This document shows positions 53,755 through 61,738 of a stretch of DNA of 64,000 bases, one piece after another. The notes beneath the pieces were generated by a model. That model was given only the letters and a program-made list of their open reading frames with translations. It was not told the DNA's origin and searched no databases. The stretch lies in NCBI RefSeq assembly GCF_004795735.1, contig NZ_CP039247.1:930001-994000 (forward strand), given 5' to 3'. The translations under genes and the position numbers were made by a program. This stretch comes from Corynebacterium endometrii. GTDB lineage: Bacteria; Actinomycetota; Actinomycetes; Mycobacteriales; Mycobacteriaceae. The number at the start of each line of letters is the position of its first letter. Positions within the stretch are counted from its first letter, which is position 1.

Positions 53755-54819
53755 CTATGACTGAAAAAGGGAGACTATGGCTTTTCCAATAAGGTCGCCA
53801 AGCTCAATCGGCACTGCATTTCCAATCTGTCTTGCGATAGAAGTTTTTGAGCCAACCCACTTATAGTCATCTGGAAAACCCATCAAGCGGGCAGCTTCTT
53901 GGTGGGTGATAGCCCTGTTCTCTTCCGGGTGGAGATATCTGCCCTTTTCGGGCTTGTTAAATTCAGTGCGAATAGTGACAGACGGACGGTCCCAGAATAG
54001 TCTCCCCATTACATCTCCGGAGCCTGTCTGGTGTCGTAGCCAACACGGGGCTTTCAGATTATCGGGAAGATCGAAACGATTTCCTCCCGGAGGGATATGT
54101 GAGAATCGTTCTAGGGAAAGCGTCGTGAACTTTCGCGTAATGTGGAGCTCCGAAGTTAGAAATGGTCCTGGTCGTAGCTTTCCATCATGCTTGACCATTC
54201 GATCAGGCAATTCTGTTTCAATGACTTTTGGTTCGAGTCCATTAAATGCATCTCGGACTGTTCTGATTTGACCGAAAAGGGAAGTAGGCGCAGGTAAGTT
54301 TAGTTTTGGGCAGTCTTCCCTTGTACCTAGAATAATGACGCGCTTACGTGACTGAGGTGACCCGTAGTCGGCTGTATTTACGATATGAACGGATGCGTTG
54401 TAATGTTGCAAAGCCCCTTCATCGAGTTCTTTCTGGAAGACATTTAGCTGCTCGGACTTTGTGAATTGAGGAACATTCTCCATTACGAAGTATCGGGGAG
54501 ACGTTTTCTCAACTACTTTGGCATACTGCTCCCAGAGAAAGTTCTTTTCATCATTCTCTTCTCTCTTACCCAAAGTCGAGAATCCCTGGCAAGGTGGTCC
54601 ACCGACTACAACATCTGTTTTGAGTGGTGACGCCGAGTCCGCCCATTCAATTATTGATTCAATAAATACGTCTGACGAGCGGAAATTCTGTTTGTAGGTT
54701 AGCGCCGCGTCGAGATCCCATTCGACAGCTTGAAACGGGGTGAAAACACCACTTGAGGAACAGAGTCCAGCAGTTAAACCGCCAGCTCCCGCAAACAAGT
54801 CGGTAATCCGGATCTTCAT
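53755..54819 (-). CDS. C5-cytosine DNA methyltransferase of the DISARM-like operon (DrmMII-type)
   Basis: The 354-residue Dcm-type enzyme transfers methyl from AdoMet to cytosine C5. Motif I is DLFAGAGGLTAGL (residues 7-19) and motif IV is GGPPCQGFSTLGKR with catalytic C77. Motif VI is FVMENVPQF, motif VIII QSRKRVIILG, and motif X ARQIGNAVP. It is the last gene of the operon, 43 bp after the DrmB-like gene. In class 2 DISARM a C5 methyltransferase (DrmMII) marks host DNA as self, so that role is inferred. A solitary or type II restriction methylase is the alternative, but no nuclease gene is adjacent. The recognition site cannot be read from the sequence. Confidence 0.9.
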   Translation of the reverse strand: MKIRITDLFAGAGGLTAGLCSSSGVFTPFQAVEWDLDAALTYKQNFRSSDVFIESIIEWADSASPLKTDVVVGGPPCQGFSTLGKREENDEKNFLWEQYAKVVEKTSPRYFVMENVPQFTKSEQLNVFQKELDEGALQHYNASVHIVNTADYGSPQSRKRVIILGTREDCPKLNLPAPTSLFGQIRTVRDAFNGLEPKVIETELPDRMVKHDGKLRPGPFLTSELHITRKFTTLSLERFSHIPPGGNRFDLPDNLKAPCWLRHQTGSGDVMGRLFWDRPSVTIRTEFNKPEKGRYLHPEENRAITHQEAARLMGFPDDYKWVGSKTSIARQIGNAVPIELGDLIGKAIVSLFQS

Positions 54820-54862
54820 TTTGCAGGAGCCTTTGTGTCGAGGGATAAGTTAGTGAATCATC

Positions 54863-56662
54863 TTAGCCAACGCTGTCTTGGAATTGGAAATATCCTCCTT
54901 CGGGGTTTTGAGGAGTACCGACCAGGACGGCGCGATCGAGATAGCTGTTCAACATTTCACAGGAAACTTCAGGCGCGAGCATGCAATAGTGGCATGCGAC
55001 CAGGTTTCGGTTGTTGACGCCGTGAGCAGAAGATTCTCCGCAAACGGGGTCAGCTGAACACCAACGTGCGGTTTCGAGCGCGCTTCGCATTGTTTGGCTT
55101 ATGTTTTCCTCAGTGCCTAATGCACACAATCCGCCGAGACTTCCGGCCGAATCAGTACCTGCAGTGTATAGAAGAATTCCAGCCTGGTTTTCTTCAGCGA
55201 AAACCCGCTCTCGAATTGAAGATGCTGGATATCCAGCGACGAGGGAAAGCTCTTGCATGAGGATGTGGGCCAGCGAATGAAGGAGTAGCAGTCGAGGTGT
55301 AACGGCAAATGTTTCTTCGCTATTGGTGACGGCTTTGTTTATCTTGGCCGCACGGCTCAACGCAAAATCTGAAACCTCCCATTGGGACACTGCATCCTCA
55401 CTTAAGCGGATGAAAACGCCCTCGCCGAATGCTTCAATAGCTGGAACCCAAAGCTGTGGTTGGTTCGACAACAGTTCGATGTTCATTCTGGATTTTTCTT
55501 GCTTTGGATCGACTCGGGAGAATCCAGTTAACGCTCTGACCTCCCGCAATCTTGGGACCATTGCGGTCTCTACTAGTGAAAGTTCCCGAGCCTCCGTTGA
55601 CTCGACTGGCTTGGTAATGCAAACGAACTTTTCTGATCCCGTAATCTCATCCTTTCCTTCGACGAATGCCCTGTATTCGGCATTTCGAATCTCTTGATCA
55701 GATTCACGGGTTCTGTTTCCCTCAATTTCATCGAGAGCGGCAGCGTACAGCTCGATAGGCTGATTCTTTGAATTCGCCATCTCGCGAAACATTCTCAACT
55801 GAGATGATTTATCCATGCCACGAAGAATCGGGGCGATTGCTAATACATCCGAGTAGACGGGATTTTCTGGTCGATCGATGCTAATAGCAGAGCGAACCTC
55901 TGCTTGCCATACTCGGGTAGCACCACGTTGTAAACCGACTTGCTTCTTTTCACAGTTTCCGTTGATGGTATTGAGCCAAGGCGAATTTCCAGGGCAACGG
56001 AAAGTCAGCCCGCCCTCTCCCAAAGCCCCTTCCATTGAGCGTTCAGCACCGCACTTGCACTTGACGGAAATGCCAGCGAGAGAGTCATCATCGCTCGAAG
56101 TGATGAGGGAAAGACTATGTTGGGTCGAATCGTTGACCTGTTGTTGAGCTTTTTCTTCATCGGTGGACTGGTGTACCCATGCGAAATATGGAAAATCTTG
56201 TAGGTGACCGTCTTCGCAAGCAGTGACAAAACGCGATGTCACGAGTTGGACCTTATCGGCTTCGATTCCGTCGTTCATACAGAACTTACATGAATTGATT
56301 AGACTATCTTTCCTCTTTCCTGCAATGTAAATCCATTCACTTAGACGGAAGCAGCGGGGACAGGAGACATACTCAGGGAAACGGGCTACCGGAATACCAC
56401 TGTTTCCAGATGGCGGCTGAATTAATCGCTTGTTTCCTAGGGCCCGCGAGAATGTTTCTTCGACGATCTCTGTTGAAGGCTTTTGCGTATTAGGGTCGAT
56501 GTTGTACTTACTGAATGGATCTGGCCATTCATCCAAACCAAGTACGATAAAGCTCTCTTGTTCGATCGGCAGCATTGAACCGATTCCGTAGGTCGTAATG
56601 AGCTGGGAACGCCTTACGGATGCGAGGTATTCAATCTTCTTTTTGTTGCGCCCCTTAGCCAT
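54863..56662 (-). CDS. drmB: DrmB-like DUF1998 protein
   Basis: The 599-residue protein has the DrmB layout. An N-terminal RRSQLITTYGIGSMLPIEQESFIV is followed by a zinc finger (CPRCFRLSEW near 100 and CKFC near 126) and a second cysteine pair in CKCGAER near 203. The C-terminal DUF1998 domain contains LLLHSLAHILMQELSLVAGYPASSIRERVF and the terminal CHYCMLAPEVSCEMLN. DrmB forms a complex with DrmA in DISARM. The ATG at 56662 overlaps the drmA stop by 8 bp, and AAGGAG lies 8 bp upstream inside drmA. Codon use is AT-rich relative to core genes. Confidence 0.85.
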   Translation of the reverse strand: MAKGRNKKKIEYLASVRRSQLITTYGIGSMLPIEQESFIVLGLDEWPDPFSKYNIDPNTQKPSTEIVEETFSRALGNKRLIQPPSGNSGIPVARFPEYVSCPRCFRLSEWIYIAGKRKDSLINSCKFCMNDGIEADKVQLVTSRFVTACEDGHLQDFPYFAWVHQSTDEEKAQQQVNDSTQHSLSLITSSDDDSLAGISVKCKCGAERSMEGALGEGGLTFRCPGNSPWLNTINGNCEKKQVGLQRGATRVWQAEVRSAISIDRPENPVYSDVLAIAPILRGMDKSSQLRMFREMANSKNQPIELYAAALDEIEGNRTRESDQEIRNAEYRAFVEGKDEITGSEKFVCITKPVESTEARELSLVETAMVPRLREVRALTGFSRVDPKQEKSRMNIELLSNQPQLWVPAIEAFGEGVFIRLSEDAVSQWEVSDFALSRAAKINKAVTNSEETFAVTPRLLLLHSLAHILMQELSLVAGYPASSIRERVFAEENQAGILLYTAGTDSAGSLGGLCALGTEENISQTMRSALETARWCSADPVCGESSAHGVNNRNLVACHYCMLAPEVSCEMLNSYLDRAVLVGTPQNPEGGYFQFQDSVG

Positions 56663-59600
56663 TATTGTGCTCCTTTTTGTTGTGGCGGTTGGAGTCTTCA
56701 GTTCTAGGGAATACCCGCTGGTAGACATTTGTTTCGGCATCTACATCGCGGAGAGAAGTCAAAGTTTCCCAAGGGACACCGATTCCGAATCGATCCGAGT
56801 CTTCGTCCTGGCCAGCTTGAACAAGCAGCGAACCAGTGGAATCAGGTTTGCCCCGTTTGGGGTTTACCATTTTTCCATATCCGGTGAGGTAGCCATTCTC
56901 GGCTGCTTCAATCCATTCATCTAAGAGTGCATTCAGCCTCGTCTCAAGGGCGAGAGCATCTGAATCGAATTCGCTTACGCGATGAGCTCGGCGAACGATT
57001 GGCTTGATTACTTTTTCCCGGATTTCATTTTCGAAAGCCTGGACTTCTTTGGCTCCATTCGAAGAAGATAGAAGTTCGAACATTAATCGAACTGCTGATA
57101 CAAGGACTCCGTGTGCACCACGATCTCGAGCTCTGGCAGCGAAAGGAGTCGCTGTCGTAGCTTCAACGGACCGGTAAAGGGTGTCATGGAATGGTTCGAA
57201 TGATTCGAAATGGGAGACGTCACGAGTTCTTGCAGCGTTAAAAGCTACAAATACGAGACCAGGATGCTGACGGCCGACCCTACTGGTGGCTTGAATGTAC
57301 TCAGAAGTATTTTGTGGTTGGCCTGCAACTACCATTAATCCAAGTCGGTCAATGTCCAGGCCAACCGAAATCATATTAGTTGCAAGAACGATGTTTGGAG
57401 CATCACTATTCTGCTGTTCCATCTTCTTGCGGATGGTAATGATTTCACCCGCGTTAACACGAGAAGTCAGTTCGAGTGGTGGGTTGCTGTCAATGTTTTT
57501 GCGGGGATCAGTTCCTTCACGCTTTGCGATGATTTCAATTCTTTTTGGAACGTCATCGACGGCTTGCAGATATGCAGAACCCAAAACTCGCAAACTATTA
57601 AAGTATCCAAGAAGTGTCCAGTATGGATCAATAGCCTTTGAGGAGGCAGTGGAAACTTCGGCAGCCTGTAGGACTGCGGCATAGAGTCGAACGAGAAGTG
57701 ATGCTTGTGATGTTCCTGGTGCAATTACACCGATGTAACGCCTTGTTCCAAGCTTGCCGCGGCTAGCAGTCTTCGAAAAGTAATTATCTCCAGGTGTAAT
57801 ACCAGCTGGAGGAAATTGGAAAGCCTCCCGGTCGAAAACAGCTCGAACCTGTTTATTGGCCCTTCGGATAGTAGCGGTAGATGCGATGACTTTTGGTTTC
57901 GTGCCTGAAATATTTGATAAAGCTGTATCGATTGCAGCTTCGTAGAGGCCTACCATGGTTCCAAGAGGGCCCGAAATCAGATGGAGTTCATCTTGAATAA
58001 TTAAGTCAGGTACGCAGTATTTTCCATCAAGAGAAAAAAGCAGTCTTACGTCATCCCTCCATGCCATTTGAGCAAATTTATCGACAGTACCAACGATCAT
58101 CGATGGTCGAAGTGCATATAGATCTTCATCCACAATGTAGAGAGGTAGTCCGTCATTGAAATCGCATGAGAGTCGAGGGCAGCTGATTTGCAGGTGATCG
58201 GTGACTTTATAATCTAGGTAGGAGATTGTTTCGCCACATGCCGGACAGCTACGTATTCTGATGAGGATGGATTCATCCGGCGAGGCGGTACCTTTTACAA
58301 GCTTACGAAGTTCTTGTTCCGCAGTAGCTAGGGTGTTTGGACTTGAGGATTCACCCACCCACATGCCTAGAGAAATGGGCACCGTTGAATCTGGCAGCTG
58401 GTTACGTCGAATTGTCTCCAATGCACAAATGAGTCGGGCTGCACGATCAAATTGATCCGTAGTTAGCAGTCGAAGCGTGTAACGCATGATTGCCGAAACT
58501 CCACCATCATTTGGATCAATCAGTCGTCGATAGAGGATCGAGAATCCGATACAGCCAAGATATGCTTCGGTTTTACCACCGCCTGTAGGGAAGAACAGTA
58601 GATCCGCCAACTCGCGGTCTTCATGTCTCGGATCTGCCAAGGCTGGGAGGTTTATCAATATGAAAGCAATTTGGAATGGCCTCCAACGTTGTTCGAAGTC
58701 TCGGCAATTGTTGAGGTCTACTGCTGGAATGCCATTTTCATCTCTAAGTGCGAGTCGTTCATTAATCGTCCGCTGTTGAATCATCGCAAAGCTCATAAGT
58801 TGGAATGCTCGCCAAATTGTATCGTCGCTTAGTGATTCGATGCCCTTACGAATACGCACGAGACAGCGCTCTGCATCACGCAGGTTATTTTGGCCTATCT
58901 CGAACTCGCGCTCGTCAATCTTGCCGGAATCGAACTCGGCCTTTAGATCTTCAGTACGGATATCAATCCAACCTTCGTATGCATTCGCAAGAAGATGAAG
59001 TTGGCCGCCATCTCTTTCAGTTGCAATGCGTCCCATCAAAAGGTCAAATTGCGGTACGTCTCCATAAACACCAGCATCTGGGCTCGCAAGATGGACTTCG
59101 TAGCTAGGGAAAAGCGTAGTCTCGATCACGGAAACTTTGTCAGAAGTTTGATCTGTGGAGTCGATTTCTTTCACGTCCCAATGCGGTGAACAGCTGTGTC
59201 CTTGTGCCAGAAATTGTTGGTCGCGATATAGGAAATCGAGTTCCTGAAGCTCGGAGTCGCGATGGTTGAGTTCGAATTCTGGACGTCCATCAACAAAGTA
59301 GCCCTGGTCTGTCTGAACCTTGATGTAAGGTCTAAACCAGCAAAGCGCATCTTTTCGAGTCTTTGGCGTAGCCTGATTATCATTTACGAGGGTTACGGTT
59401 ACTCGAATCCGGCCGTTTACCGGCTTCCTGATCAAGTATGTAATCCTCAATGAGCCATTGCTACCTGGAACTTCGTCCGAAACCGTGTGCCCGTAGAGCG
59501 TCCTATCTCGAACCGAGATCGAATAACCAGTCGCTGTACTTACAGTAACGGGTCTCCATTCAGATTGACGATCAGCTTTGTCGCCATCGCAGACATACCT

Positions 59601-59993
59601 CGTGGCGGAACCTGAAACCAAAATACTCTGGGTATCAGATTCATCGTTGATGGCAAAAGTGATGCCGATAGAGGATGGTTTCTGAGTGTTTGAGTAAGTA
59701 ACTTCACTTACCGGTTCCGTATCAAAATCATCGATTATTGGGTCCATGTCAAAGTCATGGTCTGACGCTTTGGTGAATGGAGTTTCATTAACGATGTCCG
59801 CATTTAACTCACCATCCGCCAAAGACGCATCCATCTGTGGATGGAGAATTCCGCACAGGATGCGATCCAGTGGGTAGCCTTTAATAACCTCGCCAGGTTT
59901 GCCCATTAAATCATCTTGAACGAACTGGGCTAATTCTTCGCGGGCCTCATATCGTTCCGAAAGTGATGGGGGACGATTCATTGTTTCTGACAT
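56655..59993 (-). CDS. drmA: DrmA-like helicase of the DISARM-like operon
   Basis: The 1112-residue SF2-type protein has Walker A LLFFPTGGGKTEAYLG near residues 465-475 and the DE-box LIIQDELHLISGPLG near 668. ASTATIRRANKQV follows, with motif V/VI ATNMISVGLDIDRLGLMVVAGQPQNTSEYIQATSRVGRQHPG near 880-905. The PTGGGKTEAYL and SRVGR blocks are those of DrmA-like helicases. DrmA partners DrmB to bind and translocate on incoming DNA. The ATG is 2 bp after the stop of the SF1 helicase gene. The N-terminal ~450 residues are without named motif. The gene is AT-richer than the core genome. Confidence 0.85.
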   Translation of the reverse strand: MSETMNRPPSLSERYEAREELAQFVQDDLMGKPGEVIKGYPLDRILCGILHPQMDASLADGELNADIVNETPFTKASDHDFDMDPIIDDFDTEPVSEVTYSNTQKPSSIGITFAINDESDTQSILVSGSATRYVCDGDKADRQSEWRPVTVSTATGYSISVRDRTLYGHTVSDEVPGSNGSLRITYLIRKPVNGRIRVTVTLVNDNQATPKTRKDALCWFRPYIKVQTDQGYFVDGRPEFELNHRDSELQELDFLYRDQQFLAQGHSCSPHWDVKEIDSTDQTSDKVSVIETTLFPSYEVHLASPDAGVYGDVPQFDLLMGRIATERDGGQLHLLANAYEGWIDIRTEDLKAEFDSGKIDEREFEIGQNNLRDAERCLVRIRKGIESLSDDTIWRAFQLMSFAMIQQRTINERLALRDENGIPAVDLNNCRDFEQRWRPFQIAFILINLPALADPRHEDRELADLLFFPTGGGKTEAYLGCIGFSILYRRLIDPNDGGVSAIMRYTLRLLTTDQFDRAARLICALETIRRNQLPDSTVPISLGMWVGESSSPNTLATAEQELRKLVKGTASPDESILIRIRSCPACGETISYLDYKVTDHLQISCPRLSCDFNDGLPLYIVDEDLYALRPSMIVGTVDKFAQMAWRDDVRLLFSLDGKYCVPDLIIQDELHLISGPLGTMVGLYEAAIDTALSNISGTKPKVIASTATIRRANKQVRAVFDREAFQFPPAGITPGDNYFSKTASRGKLGTRRYIGVIAPGTSQASLLVRLYAAVLQAAEVSTASSKAIDPYWTLLGYFNSLRVLGSAYLQAVDDVPKRIEIIAKREGTDPRKNIDSNPPLELTSRVNAGEIITIRKKMEQQNSDAPNIVLATNMISVGLDIDRLGLMVVAGQPQNTSEYIQATSRVGRQHPGLVFVAFNAARTRDVSHFESFEPFHDTLYRSVEATTATPFAARARDRGAHGVLVSAVRLMFELLSSSNGAKEVQAFENEIREKVIKPIVRRAHRVSEFDSDALALETRLNALLDEWIEAAENGYLTGYGKMVNPKRGKPDSTGSLLVQAGQDEDSDRFGIGVPWETLTSLRDVDAETNVYQRVFPRTEDSNRHNKKEHNNG

Positions 59994-59995
59994 GA

Positions 59996-61738
59996 TCAGT
60001 TCCGCTTTCTATAAGTAATCGAACTAATACCACATGGACGTGCGGCTAAAACAGGGGTAATTTCACTACCACTTCCATGGAATCGTGTTTCGAAACCATC
60101 GATTGGTACGGGGGAGAGCTCGGGCCACTCAGACCCAGTTGATAAATCCTGAATGATATTGGTAAAGCCTTCACTAGCATGACCAATAGGGTGACCGTCA
60201 ATTAGGCACCAGTAGATGGGGCTCGTGCCGCCCAGATGGTGGGCCCTGAAATCAACAAAATGTTTCTTGTTCTGGTCAAGGCTCCGCAGAAAGTCTTGAG
60301 TTTCAGGATTCGCATTAACTTCGAGGTCTACTGGAAGAACTGAAATAGCAGAAACGAAGTCGCGTGAATATCGATAGCTTTTCTTTAATTGAATCCAGCG
60401 GTTCCACCTTGTGGAATACCTCTCGAATTGATGCGAAACTGCGAAAGTTTTTTGGCGGGCTCGAGATAGCGCTACGAATAGAAGCTCTTCTTCGACGTGT
60501 TCGCCAGCAACGAGCCTTTCAGGATCGTGAATGCCCACCAATTCGAACTCTTGCCCCTTGCTTTGGTGAATCGTACTCACCACTAGTGCAGTTTCTGCTG
60601 AACTTGGCTTCTGTCGGTGAATTGGTAATAGCTCAATTGCGCATTTTTGCCAAGACATCGTTCTATTCGATTCAAGATCCAAGCATTCATCAATATCACG
60701 GTAATCAGCAGTATTTGCGATCGGGGAGAGTGCATCTCTCAATTTGTGTGTGGTGAATTCAGGGGAATTCAGTTCGAATGAAGCTAGCGCAATAGCTGGT
60801 GAGAACTGCCGGCGATCATTTCGTGAGAGGTGTAATTCAAGCTGTTTAGGAAAAGAATGATTCAAAAGACTAAAAGCTTCGAGAACTTCGAAATTATATC
60901 GAAAAAGAAGTGCCGATCGGCTAGAGGTAATCGGTCGAAAGCTTCCCAAGTTTTCAAGAGGAACGGAAATACAACCTGCCTGAGCTGCATCTAGTATACG
61001 TCGGCTCGTTTCGGATCCGATATTTACACGAGCGGGGGTAATTGAGTCGATCAATTCCTGCTGGGACTTACTCGAAGCGCGGAATTGTTCGCTCAAGGTA
61101 AACGTTTGTGAGCATCCCAAAGCTTTGAGCTTCTCTGTGAACTTCGCCCATGCCGTCGATTCATCAGTAGAAATCATTCCTTTGGGACTTGAAGTGGAAT
61201 TCTCCATAAAGGAATAGATTGATTGCGCGGGGTCAGCAAAGATTGTGATTCCACAATCGTCAGGAATGTATTTTAGGTATTCGAGAATAAATGCCTGACG
61301 ATTTCCATATACGTCCTGTGCTTCATCGATAATCACGTGACATAGGTCAGAAGAAACTTCGTCTTGATATTTCAGCACAATATCGCGAGCGATTCTAAGC
61401 CGATTTTCGAAATCTGGATTCGGTGTGTCGAAGTCGTCTAGTTCTTCATATTCACTGCAAAGCTGGAGGGCTAGTGAGTCGATTGTCCTGGTATCAATAT
61501 TGAGATCACATGAGGCGATGTAATCCTCAAATGCCCAGATTGCACTTCGAACCGAGGCCCTCGAGAATGAGATGAACAAGATTGCTCGTTCCTCAGGTGC
61601 CTCCAGCTGTGCTTCGATACTTTTCATGAGTTCGAGTGCAGCGCGAGTCTTGCCCGTTCCAGGTCCGGCAATAACGAGCCCACGAGCACTGTAACGTCTT
61701 TCAACAATCGCTTGTTGTGAAGTAGAAAGCAACGTCAT
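59996..61738 (-). CDS. UvrD/PcrA-like SF1 helicase
   Basis: The 580-residue protein starts STSQQAIVERRYSARGLVIAGPGTGKTRAALELM (Walker A at 25-31), then HVIIDEAQDVYGNRQ (Walker B near 139). TIHQSKGQEFELVGI lies near 390, and LLFVALSRARQKTFAVSHQF (motif VI) near 420. It is a compact UvrD/RecB-type helicase without the 2A/2B bulk or nuclease motifs that I can see. The ATG directly abuts the TAA of the upstream SF2 gene, so it is translationally coupled. Such a helicase is not part of canonical DISARM; it may process DNA ends created by the system. Confidence 0.85.
   Translation of the reverse strand: MTLLSTSQQAIVERRYSARGLVIAGPGTGKTRAALELMKSIEAQLEAPEERAILFISFSRASVRSAIWAFEDYIASCDLNIDTRTIDSLALQLCSEYEELDDFDTPNPDFENRLRIARDIVLKYQDEVSSDLCHVIIDEAQDVYGNRQAFILEYLKYIPDDCGITIFADPAQSIYSFMENSTSSPKGMISTDESTAWAKFTEKLKALGCSQTFTLSEQFRASSKSQQELIDSITPARVNIGSETSRRILDAAQAGCISVPLENLGSFRPITSSRSALLFRYNFEVLEAFSLLNHSFPKQLELHLSRNDRRQFSPAIALASFELNSPEFTTHKLRDALSPIANTADYRDIDECLDLESNRTMSWQKCAIELLPIHRQKPSSAETALVVSTIHQSKGQEFELVGIHDPERLVAGEHVEEELLFVALSRARQKTFAVSHQFERYSTRWNRWIQLKKSYRYSRDFVSAISVLPVDLEVNANPETQDFLRSLDQNKKHFVDFRAHHLGGTSPIYWCLIDGHPIGHASEGFTNIIQDLSTGSEWPELSPVPIDGFETRFHGSGSEITPVLAARPCGISSITYRKRN

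Noticed and set aside
53449..53760. A 103-codon plus-strand frame spanning the right IS end
   Set aside because: It crosses the IS boundary and target duplication and has low-complexity Ser/Pro/His content, so it is accidental.
53755..54819. The methyltransferase as part of a classical type II restriction-modification pair
   Set aside because: No restriction endonuclease gene is adjacent; the immediate partners are DrmB, DrmA and helicases.
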